NCBI GenBank assembly: GCA_023412475.1
Contig: JAEYNR010000044.1
Span: 1-64,000 of the forward strand
Origin: Fibrobacterota bacterium
GTDB lineage: Bacteria > Fibrobacterota > Chitinivibrionia > Chitinivibrionales > Chitinispirillaceae
Direction: 5' to 3'
DNA length: 64,000 nucleotides
A model generated the notes under the pieces. The model ran no database searches. It saw nothing but the letters and a program-made list of their open reading frames with translations, and was not told where the DNA came from. Position numbers and translations under genes: made by a program. Positions within the stretch are counted from its first letter, which is position 1; each line of letters begins with the position of its first letter. Below are positions 8,729-17,638 of this stretch, one piece after another.

Positions 8729-9176
8729 GGCCAATTACCTCAGCTTTCCCTTTGTTTTTTTCAATCTTCTCTTTTGCATTTTTCGAAAATGCATGAACTT
8801 TTACATTCAAGGCTTTTGTCAATTCGCCTTTACCCAGAATTTTTACCGGTCTATCCAATTCATGAACCAATCCTTGACGATGAAGGATTTCCACATTAAT
8901 TTCATCAACTTCCACTTTCATTTCTTCCAGCGAACTGACATTTACTATTTGGTATTCGACCTTAAACGGGCTGTGAAATCCTCTTTTGGGAATGCGTCTG
9001 GTAAGAGGAGTCTGCCCCCCCTCGAAATACAGTTTTTCTTTAGAGCCACTTCTGGCCCTGTCACCATTGTTTCCTTTACCGGCAGTGCTTCCACTTCCGC
9101 TACCCGTACCTCTGCCGATACGTTTTTTATTTTTAACTGCCCCTGGTGCCGGTTTGAGTTCGTTTAACTTGAGCAT
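8721..9176 (-). CDS. rplO: 50S ribosomal protein L15
   Basis: Large-subunit assembly protein. From the ATG at 9176 it has 151 residues beginning MLKLNELKPAPGAVKNKKRI, the usual L15 start, with the glycine-rich RIGRGTGSGSGSTAGKG loop. A GGAGAA ribosome-binding site lies inside the end of rpmD, which favours this start over the in-frame ATG at 9200. It overlaps secY at its 3' end. Confidence 0.96.
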   Translation of the reverse strand: MLKLNELKPAPGAVKNKKRIGRGTGSGSGSTAGKGNNGDRARSGSKEKLYFEGGQTPLTRRIPKRGFHSPFKVEYQIVNVSSLEEMKVEVDEINVEILHRQGLVHELDRPVKILGKGELTKALNVKVHAFSKNAKEKIEKNKGKAEVIGRA

Positions 9177-9177
9177 T

Positions 9178-9369
9178 TTATTCTCCATCGGCTTCTTCAA
9201 CTTTAACCATGTGTTTTACTGCGTTAATCATGCCCCTGATAACATCATTATTATTATGAAGAACAGATTTATTAATTTTCCCCAAACCCAAAGCACAAAT
9301 AGTTTTTTTCTGAGCCTCTAGTGAGCCTATTGTGCTGCGAATCTGTGTAATTTTTAGCTTTTTTGCCAT
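9178..9369 (-). CDS. rpmD: 50S ribosomal protein L30
   Basis: Small L30 of 63 residues, with the family core LKITQIRSTIGSLEAQKKTI and LGLGKINKSVLH. It sits between rpsE and rplO and its last codons carry the ribosome-binding site of rplO. Confidence 0.96.
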   Translation of the reverse strand: MAKKLKITQIRSTIGSLEAQKKTICALGLGKINKSVLHNNNDVIRGMINAVKHMVKVEEADGE

Positions 9370-9383
9370 GATTTAACCCTCTC

Positions 9384-9890
9384 TTAGGCACTCAAATTTG
9401 CTGTCTGACGAAGCACACTGATCTGTTCACGGGTTTTCAACTGAAGAAGTCCATCCAGTGTAGCTTTAACCACGTTATGAGCATTTGTTGTACCCAGACA
9501 TTTTGTCAGAATATTTTTTACCCCTGCCAGCTCAAGTACAGCACGCGCAGGCCCCCCTGCAATAACACCAGTTCCAGGTGCAGCAGGTTTTAACAAAATT
9601 CTTCCTGCACCAAAATGACCAATCACCTGATGAGGAATAGTTCCATTAACCAGACTGACATTTACCAGATTTTTCTTTGCGCTTTCAACAGCTTTTCTGA
9701 TAGCCTCAGTCACATCGTTTGCTTTACCCATACCAATCCCGATCTTACCGTTTCCATCGCCTACGGTTACCAAGGCATTAAAACCAAAACGCCTTCCACC
9801 TTTAACCACTTTAGCGACTCGACTTACCGCAACCAGACGGTCGGTTAACTGGGATTCACCACCAGTTGATACGATTTCTTCTTTATTCAA
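9384..9890 (-). CDS. rpsE: 30S ribosomal protein S5
   Basis: Protein involved in decoding fidelity and mRNA unwinding, 168 residues. It shows the double-stranded-RNA-binding-like N domain (VAKVVKGGRRFGFNALVTVG, GNGKIGIGMGKANDV) and the C domain (GTGVIAGGPARAVLELAGV). It lies between rplR and rpmD in the spc operon. Confidence 0.97.
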   Translation of the reverse strand: MNKEEIVSTGGESQLTDRLVAVSRVAKVVKGGRRFGFNALVTVGDGNGKIGIGMGKANDVTEAIRKAVESAKKNLVNVSLVNGTIPHQVIGHFGAGRILLKPAAPGTGVIAGGPARAVLELAGVKNILTKCLGTTNAHNVVKATLDGLLQLKTREQISVLRQTANLSA

Positions 9891-9913
9891 ACTATCAATC
9901 CCCTTTCAAACAC

Positions 9914-10288
9914 TCAGAAAACCAGCCCATTACTGCGGGCAGCTTCAGCTAAAGCCTTAACACGGCCGTGGTAAAGATACCCTTTTCTGTCAAAAACAAC
10001 CGAAGTAACACCTTTATCTTTTGCCATCACAGCCAGCATTTCGCCAACCATTTTGGAGATATCGATTTTAGTTAATTCTTTACCGTTAGTTTTTTGACCG
10101 AATTCCTTACCCCTACTTCCAACTTGAACAATGGTTTTCCCATTGTCATCATCGATAATTTGTGCATAGATGTGATTTAAGCTTCTTCTTACACACATCC
10201 TGGGACGCTCAGACGTGCCCATGATTTTTTTCCGTACACGTTCAGCTCTCCTTGCACGCTCTATCATTCTTTTTTTAGAACTGTTCAT
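9914..10288 (-). CDS. rplR: 50S ribosomal protein L18
   Basis: 5S rRNA-binding protein, 124 residues. The basic N terminus and the signature RPRMCVRRSLNHIYAQIIDD, plus the C-terminal DRKGYLYHGRVKALAEAAR, are typical. It lies between rplF and rpsE. Confidence 0.97.
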   Translation of the reverse strand: MNSSKKRMIERARRAERVRKKIMGTSERPRMCVRRSLNHIYAQIIDDDNGKTIVQVGSRGKEFGQKTNGKELTKIDISKMVGEMLAVMAKDKGVTSVVFDRKGYLYHGRVKALAEAARSNGLVF

Positions 10289-10311
10289 CTGCTTTTGTCT
10301 CCAGGAATTAC

Positions 10312-10851
10312 TTATTTACCAGCTGTTTTACCAGCTTTTCTTCTCAATTTTTCACCCGAATACCTGATACCCTTACCTTTGTAAGGCTCAGGTGGTCTTA
10401 TTCTTCTAATATCTGCAGCAGTCTGTCCCACAGCCTGCTTATCTATACCTATAACTGCTATTTTGTTACCGCCCTCAACCGTAAAAGTAATTCCAACAGG
10501 CGCTTTAAACAGTTTAGGACTGGAATAACCCGCATATACGGAAAGATCTTTTCCTTTGAGCTCTGCCTTATAGCCAACACCTACGATTTCCAAATCCTTT
10601 TTGTAACCCTGAGAAACTCCGATTACCATGTTTTCAACAAGAATTTTGTAAAGACCCCAAAGAGCTTTCACATTATCAGTCTGGGCAGCCGGAGTGATCT
10701 TTACCTGATTTCCATCAACTTCAACCTTCAATTCTTCAGGAAAGTTTCTGGAAAGAACTCCTTTGCTGCCTTTCACCTCTATGCACTGTCCACTTATAGA
10801 GACAGTAACTCCACTGGGGATATTGACCGGTACTTTACCTATGCGTGACAA
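10312..10851 (-). CDS. rplF: 50S ribosomal protein L6
   Basis: Protein at the GTPase-associated region, 179 residues. It begins MSRIGKVPVNIPSGV and has the C-terminal signature IRRIRPPEPYKGKGIRYSGE. It lies between rpsH and rplR. Confidence 0.97.
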   Translation of the reverse strand: MSRIGKVPVNIPSGVTVSISGQCIEVKGSKGVLSRNFPEELKVEVDGNQVKITPAAQTDNVKALWGLYKILVENMVIGVSQGYKKDLEIVGVGYKAELKGKDLSVYAGYSSPKLFKAPVGITFTVEGGNKIAVIGIDKQAVGQTAADIRRIRPPEPYKGKGIRYSGEKLRRKAGKTAGK

Positions 10852-10908
10852 TTTGTAACTCCTTTAAAATTAAAGCATCAGTTAACTGATGCCGGTCTTC
10901 GTATACAC

Positions 10909-11304
10909 CTACCACACCAGCCCGATCACTTCACCGCCTACATTTAACTTTCGACAGTCTTTATCGGTCATCACACCTTTTGAGGTTGATATTATGGCTA
11001 TACCCATACCGTTTAGCACTTTTGGCACTTCAGTGCTTCCTACATACTGTTTACGTCCTGGTGTACTGACCCTTTTAATACCCTGAATAGCATTTCTCTG
11101 GTCTTCACCGTACTTTAACAATATTTTGATCACTCCCTGCTTTCCATCATCAACAAAAGCATATTTTGCTATAAGATGGTTTTCATGGAGAATTCTGGTA
11201 ATTTCCTTTTTCAGATTTGAAGCAGGAATATTTACCGTACGTTTTTTTGCCTGTATGGCATTTCTAACTCGATTGAACATGTCGGCAATTTGATCTGTCA
11301 ACAT
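10909..11304 (-). CDS. rpsH: 30S ribosomal protein S8
   Basis: 16S rRNA-binding protein and, in other bacteria, translational repressor of the spc operon. From the ATG at 11304 it has 131 residues beginning MLTDQIADMFNRVRNAI, the family start, eight bases after AAAGGG. An upstream in-frame start at 11331 would overlap rpsN and lacks a site. The C-terminal signature STSKGVMTDKDCRKLNVGGE is present. Confidence 0.96.
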   Translation of the reverse strand: MLTDQIADMFNRVRNAIQAKKRTVNIPASNLKKEITRILHENHLIAKYAFVDDGKQGVIKILLKYGEDQRNAIQGIKRVSTPGRKQYVGSTEVPKVLNGMGIAIISTSKGVMTDKDCRKLNVGGEVIGLVW

Positions 11305-11324
11305 CAGTCTGACCCTTTCCCTAT

Positions 11325-11510
11325 CTACCAACTAGCTTTCACGACACCAGGAATTTCACCCTTAAGTGCCATTTGGCGAAAACAAATTCTGCAGAGTCCA
11401 AAATCACGGATAAATGCTCGTGGCCGACCACAACGTCTGCATCGAGTGTATTTTCTGGTAGAGAACTTTGGTTTGCTTCTGCTTTTTTCTATTAGTGCTT
11501 TTCGTGCCAC
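11325..11510 (-). CDS. rpsN: 30S ribosomal protein S14, zinc type
   Basis: 61-residue S14 of the short zinc-binding form. Cys24, Cys27, Cys40 and Cys43 give the C-x2-C...C-x2-C ribbon, followed by FRQMALKGEIPGVVKASW. It sits between rplE and rpsH. Confidence 0.97.
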   Translation of the reverse strand: MARKALIEKSRSKPKFSTRKYTRCRRCGRPRAFIRDFGLCRICFRQMALKGEIPGVVKASW

Positions 11511-11527
11511 TTCATTCTCCCTTTTAT

Positions 11528-12088
11528 TTATTTACGGTAAGGCATTCCCAACTCTTCCAGTAGCGCCAAACCTTCCTTATCTGAACTAGCAGTAGTACAG
11601 ATGCAGATATCCATTCCCGTAATACGAGAAATTTTATCCCTGTCGATCTCCATAAATACTATCTGCTCTTTTATCCCCAGGGTATAATTTCCAAACCCAT
11701 CAAAAGACTTTTTTAATAAACCTCTGAAATCTCTGATACGGGGAATAGTGATACTGACGAGCCGGTCGAAGAATTCCCACATCCGTTCGCCTCTTAATGT
11801 AACCTTACATCCAATAGGGACATTTTCTCTAAGTTTAAAATTTGAAATAGCCTTTTTTGAACGGGTAACAATCGGTTTTTGCCCTGAAATTTCCCTTAGG
11901 CACATTACTGCCTCGTCGATAAGCTTGGCATCACCTACTGCATCACCAACACCCATGTTTAGTACGATTTTTTCCAGAGTTGGCACTTGCATAACATTGG
12001 AGTAACCGATTCTTTTCATTAGCGCAGGTACTACACTCTTTTTATACTTTTCCTTCATACGAGGTTCATATTTGGTTCCAGTACTCAC
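11528..12088 (-). CDS. rplE: 50S ribosomal protein L5
   Basis: 5S rRNA-binding protein of the central protuberance, 186 residues. The core VPTLEKIVLNMGVGDAVGDAK and the C-terminal EELGMPYRK fit the family. Its ATG overlaps the rplX stop by 4 nt, suggesting coupled translation. Confidence 0.97.
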   Translation of the reverse strand: MSTGTKYEPRMKEKYKKSVVPALMKRIGYSNVMQVPTLEKIVLNMGVGDAVGDAKLIDEAVMCLREISGQKPIVTRSKKAISNFKLRENVPIGCKVTLRGERMWEFFDRLVSITIPRIRDFRGLLKKSFDGFGNYTLGIKEQIVFMEIDRDKISRITGMDICICTTASSDKEGLALLEELGMPYRK

Positions 12089-12402
12089 TCTATTGACTCC
12101 TTAGCCTTCTTTGAAAAACGAACCCGCTTGCCATCTTCCAGAATCATTTTCCCAAGGCGGGTAGGCTTTCCGGTTTTAGGACACACCAGCATTAAATTTG
12201 AAATGTGAATTGATGCTTCTTTCTCAACAATACCACCCTGCTGATTTTTTGCATTTGGTTTGGTATGTCTTTTTACCACATTAATTCCTTCGACGATCGC
12301 TCTGTTCTTTTCAGTAAATACTTTGAGGATTCTTCCTGTCTTTCCTCTGTATTCACCAGTTATTACCTGAACATTGTCATTTTTGCGCAGTCGAGATGCC
12401 AT
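12085..12402 (-). CDS. rplX: 50S ribosomal protein L24
   Basis: Assembly initiator of the 50S subunit, 105 residues. The KOW motif (VQVITGEYRGKTGRILKVF) is at the N terminus, followed by VEGINVVKRHTKPN. It overlaps rplE by 4 nt and follows rplN. Confidence 0.97.
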   Translation of the reverse strand: MASRLRKNDNVQVITGEYRGKTGRILKVFTEKNRAIVEGINVVKRHTKPNAKNQQGGIVEKEASIHISNLMLVCPKTGKPTRLGKMILEDGKRVRFSKKAKESIE

Positions 12403-12423
12403 AATTAATTAACTCCTCAATCA

Positions 12424-12792
12424 TTAAAGAACTTCAGGTGCAAGTGAAACAATACGTGTAAATTTTTTTTCACGCAACTCACGAGCAACCGGTCCAAAAA
12501 TACGAGTTCCCTTGGGCTCTCCAGTATCACTGATAATAACAGCAGCATTATCACTGAACCGAATGTAAGTGCCATCCTTTCGCCCATACTCTTTTGTAGT
12601 ACGAACGATTACCGCCTTAGCCACAGCACCTTTTTTGACTGCTCCATTTGGTAGGGCAGCCTTAACAGCGACAACAATCACGTCTCCGACGCGAGCATAT
12701 CGCCTACGGGTCCCCCCCAAAATTTTGATGCACTCAACTTTTTTTGCGCCGGAATTGTCGGCCACGTTCAATCTTGTCTGTACCTGTATCAT
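12424..12792 (-). CDS. rplN: 50S ribosomal protein L14
   Basis: Highly conserved 122-residue interface protein. It begins MIQVQTRLNVADNSGAKKVE and contains AVIVRTTKEYGRKDGTYIRF and GTRIFGPVARELR. It lies between rpsQ and rplX. Confidence 0.98.
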   Translation of the reverse strand: MIQVQTRLNVADNSGAKKVECIKILGGTRRRYARVGDVIVVAVKAALPNGAVKKGAVAKAVIVRTTKEYGRKDGTYIRFSDNAAVIISDTGEPKGTRIFGPVARELREKKFTRIVSLAPEVL

Positions 12793-12838
12793 TTCTTCCT
12801 CAACTTGCTTTTAGTGCCTGCATGCTGAAACCTATATA

Positions 12839-13096
12839 CTATCTGGCCTTCTCAAGGACTTCACCAACACGCCAGCATTTAGTTTTTGAAAGTGGCCTGG
12901 TCTCTAAAATTTTAACTTTATCGCCCACTTTACATTCATTTTTCTCATCATGAGCGATATACTTTTTGTTAATACGAATAATACGGCCATATGTAGGATG
13001 AGTGTATTTTCTTTCCACCCTCACAACGACACTTTTATCCATTTTATCGCTCACAACAATACCAGTACGTTCTTTTCTTTCATTTCTCTGGTTCAT
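12839..13096 (-). CDS. rpsQ: 30S ribosomal protein S17
   Basis: 16S-binding OB-fold protein, 85 residues, with GIVVSDKMDKSVVVRVERK and the C-terminal ETRPLSKTKCWRVGEVLEKA. It follows rpmC after a 64-nt gap that carries an 18-bp palindrome. Confidence 0.97.
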   Translation of the reverse strand: MNQRNERKERTGIVVSDKMDKSVVVRVERKYTHPTYGRIIRINKKYIAHDEKNECKVGDKVKILETRPLSKTKCWRVGEVLEKAR

Positions 13097-13138
13097 TACT
13101 TTTCCTCATCTTGAAAAGCGAATCTCTGTTTCAGGATT

Positions 13139-13156
13139 CCGTAATATATATTACGG
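13139..13156. repeat. 18-bp perfect palindrome between rpmC and rpsQ
   Basis: CCGTAATATATATTACGG is a perfect palindrome in the longest gap of the S10-spc stretch. It would form a 7-9-bp hairpin in the transcript. There is no following U-tract, so an RNA-processing or stability role is more likely than termination. Confidence 0.5.
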
Positions 13157-13160
13157 CCGC

Positions 13161-13349
13161 TTAATCACCCATCTGATTCAAAATTGTTTTTGCTCTGGCA
13201 ATATCACGACGGATATACCTTAACTGTAGCGGATTGGCCAATTGGCCAATTTTTGCCTGAAAACGTAGGTTGAAAATTTCCTCTTCCCATCCATCGATTT
13301 TTTTTGTGATATCCTCTTTGGATAGACTTCGTAATTCTTTTGGTTTCAT
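13161..13349 (-). CDS. rpmC: 50S ribosomal protein L29
   Basis: 62-residue exit-tunnel-rim protein. It begins MKPKELRSLSKEDITKKI and has the signature QLRYIRRDIARAKTIL. It lies between rplP and rpsQ. Confidence 0.96.
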   Translation of the reverse strand: MKPKELRSLSKEDITKKIDGWEEEIFNLRFQAKIGQLANPLQLRYIRRDIARAKTILNQMGD

Positions 13350-13361
13350 GGTTTAAACACC

Positions 13362-13772
13362 TTATTTTTCAATTTCCAAAAACCGAGTCTGCACTGAGAG
13401 TTTCTGTGCAGCCAGCCTCATTGCTTCCCTGGCAACATCTTCTTTTACTCCAGCCATCTCAAACATCACTGTACCAGGCCTTACAACCGCTATCCATCCT
13501 TCAGGAGCACCCTTTCCTTTTCCCATTCGGGACTCTGCAGGATGTTTAGTTATGGGTTTGTCAGGAAATATTCTTATCCAGACTTTTCCTCCACGTTTAA
13601 TAAAACGGGTCATTGCCCTTCTTGCAGCTTCAATCTGACGGTTATCAATCCAGCCAGGCTGCATTGACTGAAGTCCAAATTCACCAAAAGAGATTTTATT
13701 ACAACGTGTAGCCATACCATTCATTCTACCGCGCTGTGTTTTTCTCCATTTTACTTTTTTCGGTGACAGCAT
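13362..13772 (-). CDS. rplP: 50S ribosomal protein L16
   Basis: 136-residue protein at the A-site side of the 50S. It begins MLSPKKVKWRKTQRGRMNG and has the signatures IRIFPDKPITKHPAESRMGK and MFEMAGVKEDVAREAMRLA. It lies between rpsC and rpmC. Confidence 0.97.
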   Translation of the reverse strand: MLSPKKVKWRKTQRGRMNGMATRCNKISFGEFGLQSMQPGWIDNRQIEAARRAMTRFIKRGGKVWIRIFPDKPITKHPAESRMGKGKGAPEGWIAVVRPGTVMFEMAGVKEDVAREAMRLAAQKLSVQTRFLEIEK

Positions 13773-13786
13773 TTCTAAAATCCTCC

Positions 13787-14458
13787 CTAGGCCAACACGC
13801 CTTCGCCGGCCTTGGCAGGCTGCTTTTCGGCACGGTTTATAACTTCACCTTTACAGATCCACACTTTTACTCCAATGCACCCATAAGTTGTATGCGCAGT
13901 AGAAGTAGCATAGTCAATATCGGCTCTCAGTGTATGCAGTGGAATACGACCTTCCTTGTATGTCTCAGTTCTGGCTATTTCTGCACCATTGAGTCGCCCG
14001 GAGATCTGAACCTTTATTCCTTCTGCGCCCATCCTTATCGCAGTAGAGATTGCCTTTTTAGTTGCTTTTTTATACGAGACCCTTTTCTCAACCTGGCGAG
14101 CGATATTTTCACAAACCAATTGAGCATCCATTTCTGGTTTTTTAACTTCTTTTATATTGATCTGGATCTCTTTTTGAGTAAGATGCTGAAGCTCACCCTT
14201 AAGCCTCTCCACCTCTTCACCCTTTTTTCCTATTACAATTCCAGGCCGCGAGGTGTGAATTCCCACAGTAACCCTTTTTGCCGTACGCTCTATTTCAATA
14301 ACCGAGATTCCACCATGTTCAAGACGTTTCTTTAAATAATTTCTGATAAGCATATCTTCATACAGATAATCGGGAAAACGCTCTTTGGCGAACCAGTTTG
14401 AAACCCAGGTACGTGTTATTCCCAATCGCATTCCTACCGGATTCGTTTTCTGACCCAC
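13787..14458 (-). CDS. rpsC: 30S ribosomal protein S3
   Basis: Head protein of the 30S at the mRNA entry site, 223 residues. It begins MGQKTNPVGMRLGI, has the KH domain with HTSRPGIVIGKKGEEVERL, and the C domain signature IQISGRLNGAEIARTE-like run (here VQISGRLNGAEIARTE). It follows rplV. Confidence 0.98.
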   Translation of the reverse strand: MGQKTNPVGMRLGITRTWVSNWFAKERFPDYLYEDMLIRNYLKKRLEHGGISVIEIERTAKRVTVGIHTSRPGIVIGKKGEEVERLKGELQHLTQKEIQINIKEVKKPEMDAQLVCENIARQVEKRVSYKKATKKAISTAIRMGAEGIKVQISGRLNGAEIARTETYKEGRIPLHTLRADIDYATSTAHTTYGCIGVKVWICKGEVINRAEKQPAKAGEGVLA

Positions 14459-14469
14459 ATATCCTCCTG

Positions 14470-14811
14470 TTAATTAGCAACCGTAACCGTTACATGACAC
14501 ATGCGCTTGAGAATCTGTGACGCACGGCCATGCGCACGCGCTCTGAAACGCTTCATTACCGGCCCTTCATCAACACGAATCTCTTTAACTCTAAGCTCAT
14601 CAACATTAACCGCTGTATCTGCATTTTTGTTTTGCAAATTTGCAACTGCAGATTTGAGCAGCTTTGCGATGTCAACAGCCACTTTTTTATTTACATTAAA
14701 TTCGAGAAGACTTATAGCCTCCCCAACCATCATTCCCCGTACAGCATCTGCAACAAGACGTGTTTTTCTGGATGTCGACCGCAGATATCGGATTTTCGCT
14801 ATAGCTTCCAA
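14470..14811 (-). CDS. rplV: 50S ribosomal protein L22
   Basis: 113-residue tunnel protein. The core KTRLVADAVRGMMVGEA and the C-terminal MKRFRARAHGRASQILKRM are typical. It lies between rpsS and rpsC. Confidence 0.97.
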   Translation of the reverse strand: MEAIAKIRYLRSTSRKTRLVADAVRGMMVGEAISLLEFNVNKKVAVDIAKLLKSAVANLQNKNADTAVNVDELRVKEIRVDEGPVMKRFRARAHGRASQILKRMCHVTVTVAN

Positions 14812-14826
14812 ACTACCCCTCCCCAG

Positions 14827-15114
14827 CTATTTTCTTGCTGATTTGTCAGTCTTGCTTGCACCACTGTGCCCCCTGAAATTTCGGGATGGCGCAAATTCTC
14901 CAAGCTTATGTCCTACCATATTCTCAGTGACATAAACCGGTATAAACTTATTCCCATTGTGAACTGCAAAGGTATGACCCACAAATTCCGGAAGAATCAT
15001 GGAACGTCTTGACCAGGTTTTTATTACTTTTTTCTGCCCGGTCTGATTTGCATCTTCTACCTTTTTTGCCACATGGTCATCAACAAACGGACCCTTTTTT
15101 ATTGAACGTGACAT
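14827..15114 (-). CDS. rpsS: 30S ribosomal protein S19
   Basis: Head protein that pairs with S13. From the ATG at 15114 it has 95 residues beginning MSRSIKKGPFVDDHVAKKVE, the family start, with AGAGGAAT upstream. The longer in-frame version reaching 15285 would overlap rplB and is not supported. The signature HNGNKFIPVYVTENMVGHKL is present. Confidence 0.97.
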   Translation of the reverse strand: MSRSIKKGPFVDDHVAKKVEDANQTGQKKVIKTWSRRSMILPEFVGHTFAVHNGNKFIPVYVTENMVGHKLGEFAPSRNFRGHSGASKTDKSARK

Positions 15115-15139
15115 ATTTAATTCCTCTGCTCTATTATTT

Positions 15140-15967
15140 TTACTTCGTTCTACGCCGTATAATGTACTTACTAGATAGCTTACGACGATTCCTGGTTTTA
15201 AGACCCTTAGACTTCTGACCCCAAGGAGACACAGGTTGTCCGCCACCAGCAGTTTTCCCCTCTCCTCCACCCATTGGATGGTCAATTGGGTTCATAGCAA
15301 CACCGCGAACAGTAGGTCTTATTCCCATATGACGCTTTCGTCCAGCCGAACCTATTACAATATTCATGTGCTCAGCATTGCTGACCTGACCAATAGTTGC
15401 CAGGCAGCTCTCCCTTACAATTCTAATCTCACTTGAAGGAAGCTTAAGATGCACAATCTTGTTTTCTTTGGCGAGAACTTCAGCATAAGCCCCGGCACTT
15501 CTGGCCATCTGCCCACCCTTACCCTCTTTTAATTCGATATTGTGTACCTGTGTTCCAAGAGGTACATTTTTTAAGGGCATACAATTTCCTTCTGCAATTT
15601 CAACATTCTCTCCAGAAATGACCTTCATCCCTGGTTTCATGTTAATAGTTGCCAGAATATAACGCCTTTCCCCATCTACAAATTTAACTAAGGCGATAAA
15701 GGAAGAACGATTAGGGTCGTATTCAACGGTCTCGATAATACCGGGAATATTAAACTTGTTACGTTTAAAATCGATAATCCGGTAAAATCTTTTATTAGCG
15801 CCTCCCCTGTGACGCACTGTGATAATCCCACGGTTGTTACGCCCTGAGCACTTCTTTTTAATTTCAGTCAGTGGCTTGTAAGGTTTATCAACTGTCACCT
15901 GGTCAAAACTATTCACGGTTTTGTACCGTAAAGTCGGGGTCAGGGGTTTAAAACTCTTTAATGGCAT
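15140..15967 (-). CDS. rplB: 50S ribosomal protein L2
   Basis: Peptidyl-transferase-centre protein, 275 residues. The C-terminal hallmark VAMNPIDHPMGGGEGKTAGG contains the conserved histidine, and GRNNRGIITVRHRGGANKR marks the N domain. It follows rplW. Confidence 0.98.
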   Translation of the reverse strand: MPLKSFKPLTPTLRYKTVNSFDQVTVDKPYKPLTEIKKKCSGRNNRGIITVRHRGGANKRFYRIIDFKRNKFNIPGIIETVEYDPNRSSFIALVKFVDGERRYILATINMKPGMKVISGENVEIAEGNCMPLKNVPLGTQVHNIELKEGKGGQMARSAGAYAEVLAKENKIVHLKLPSSEIRIVRESCLATIGQVSNAEHMNIVIGSAGRKRHMGIRPTVRGVAMNPIDHPMGGGEGKTAGGGQPVSPWGQKSKGLKTRNRRKLSSKYIIRRRTK

Positions 15968-16007
15968 ATCTTTCTCCGATTTCTTCAGTTACGTCTGTTT
16001 TCGGGGC

Positions 16008-16298
16008 TTACACTTCACCAAACTTTGCGATTGATTGTCCTTCCTGGAGTTTTATAATTGCCTTTTTCCAGTCAGAACGATATCCGACGTAACGCCCCAT
16101 ACGTTTTTTCTTACCCTTTACGACCATTGTATTAACTGATAAAACAGACACCCCGAAAAGTTTTTCTACAGCTTCCCTTATCTGGGGTTTTGTTGCCTTA
16201 CGCAATACCTCGAAAACATACTTGTTTTGATTTTCGCGTAATGTCGTATTTTTTTCAGTAATAGAAGGATATCTGATTATTGAATGAAACTTACTCAC
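16008..16298 (-). CDS. rplW: 50S ribosomal protein L23
   Basis: 96-residue protein at the tunnel exit, the docking point for signal recognition particle and trigger factor. Visible family features are RYPSITEKNT and VSVLSVNTMVVKGKKKRMGR. Its ATG overlaps the rplD stop by 4 nt. Confidence 0.97.
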   Translation of the reverse strand: MSKFHSIIRYPSITEKNTTLRENQNKYVFEVLRKATKPQIREAVEKLFGVSVLSVNTMVVKGKKKRMGRYVGYRSDWKKAIIKLQEGQSIAKFGEV

Positions 16299-16924
16299 GA
16301 TACCACCGCCTCTTTTACTTTTCCAATCAGATTTTCATCAGCGAAGATAATATTTTCGCTGGCAAGAATATCATATGCATTGATTTCATTTATCGGACGA
16401 ATTTGCATATCCCTTATATTTCTTGCTGATAAATAAATGTTTTTTCCATTATTATCCACTACCAGAAGATTTCTTTTCCCTGCTACCGATAAAGCCTTCA
16501 GTAACGAAGCAACATCTTTTGTCTGAGGTTTATCATAGGTGAGGTTATCAATAACCAGAATGTTTTCAGTTTTGGCCCTGGATGAAAGCGCTGATGTTAA
16601 AGCTATCTTTCTGATTTTCTTTGGTATGTTAGTGTAGTAATCACGCGGTTGAGGACCGTGAGCCTTACCACCTCGCACCCAGATCGGAGAAGTATTAGAA
16701 CCAGCTCTAGCTCTGCCTGTACCCTTCTGCCTCCAAGGCTTTCTTCCACCACCACTCACTTCACTTCTACTTTTAGTCTTGGAAGTGCCCTGGCGCTGGT
16801 TAGCCAGCAAAAGCTTTATCACCTGATGCAAAACAGGTTCATTAACCTCTGCACCGAAAATGGACTGTGGTAATTCCACTTCACCCTTAACAGTCCCGTC
16901 TTGTTGGTATAATTTAGCCTTCAT
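16295..16924 (-). CDS. rplD: 50S ribosomal protein L4
   Basis: 209-residue tunnel protein. The extended loop signature GGGRKPWRQKGTGRARAGS and DYYTNIPKKIRKIALTSALS are present. In E. coli L4 also represses this operon; I see no leader evidence here because the genes upstream are contiguous. Confidence 0.97.
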   Translation of the reverse strand: MKAKLYQQDGTVKGEVELPQSIFGAEVNEPVLHQVIKLLLANQRQGTSKTKSRSEVSGGGRKPWRQKGTGRARAGSNTSPIWVRGGKAHGPQPRDYYTNIPKKIRKIALTSALSSRAKTENILVIDNLTYDKPQTKDVASLLKALSVAGKRNLLVVDNNGKNIYLSARNIRDMQIRPINEINAYDILASENIIFADENLIGKVKEAVVS

Positions 16925-16949
16925 TATTTTTCACCTTACAAAATAGATG

Positions 16950-17579
16950 CTACTTTGACCCGTTTTTTGTTAAAAACAGATATCCCTTATTTGGACCCGG
17001 AACTGAGCCTTTTACAAATACCAGTCCGGCTTCTTTATCAAGAGCCACAACTTCCAGATTTCTGGTTGTCACCTTATGATTGCCCATTTGACCTGACATT
17101 TTTAAACCAGGGAGAACTCTTGCCGGGTAACTGTTTGCACCAACAGAACCACGTTCACGAACATTAGTGTTTCCGTGAGTTTCACGCCCTCTCTTAAAAT
17201 TGTATTTCTTAATAGTACCAGCATGACCTCTACCTTTTGAAATTCCACTAACATTGATAGTTTTCACATTATCCAGAATTTCAACACCAATTTTCTGACC
17301 AGGCTTTAAGACCTCATCAGCAGAATCCATCTTGAATTCACGAACAACTCTAGTGGGCATAGAATCATGTTTCTTAAAATGTCCAAGCAATGGCTTATTG
17401 ACTCTTTTCTCAGAGATCTCCTCAAAGCCTAGCTGTACCGCTGTATAGCCATCTTTTTCCAGAGATTTTATCTGATGGACAACGTTATTTGCCGCAGAAA
17501 TAACTGTCACCCCTATCGCTTTACCCGCCTCATCAAAGATTCGGGTCATGCCAACTTTCTTACCAATCAAACCCTGCAT
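16950..17579 (-). CDS. rplC: 50S ribosomal protein L3
   Basis: 209-residue early assembly protein. It begins MQGLIGKKVGMTRIFDEAGK and contains the KGRGHAGTIKKYNFKRG loop and GSVPGPNKGYLFL. It follows rpsJ after a 59-nt gap. Confidence 0.97.
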   Translation of the reverse strand: MQGLIGKKVGMTRIFDEAGKAIGVTVISAANNVVHQIKSLEKDGYTAVQLGFEEISEKRVNKPLLGHFKKHDSMPTRVVREFKMDSADEVLKPGQKIGVEILDNVKTINVSGISKGRGHAGTIKKYNFKRGRETHGNTNVRERGSVGANSYPARVLPGLKMSGQMGNHKVTTRNLEVVALDKEAGLVFVKGSVPGPNKGYLFLTKNGSK

Positions 17580-17638
17580 ATTTCCACCTGTCTTTCACAG
17601 CAGACTAGAAAAACTCCAGCCCTTCAGATCTGTTCAAC

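Noticed and set aside
14827..15285. Long 152-residue version of S19
   Set aside because: The extra N terminus overlaps rplB and does not resemble S19; the ATG at 15114 gives the family start.
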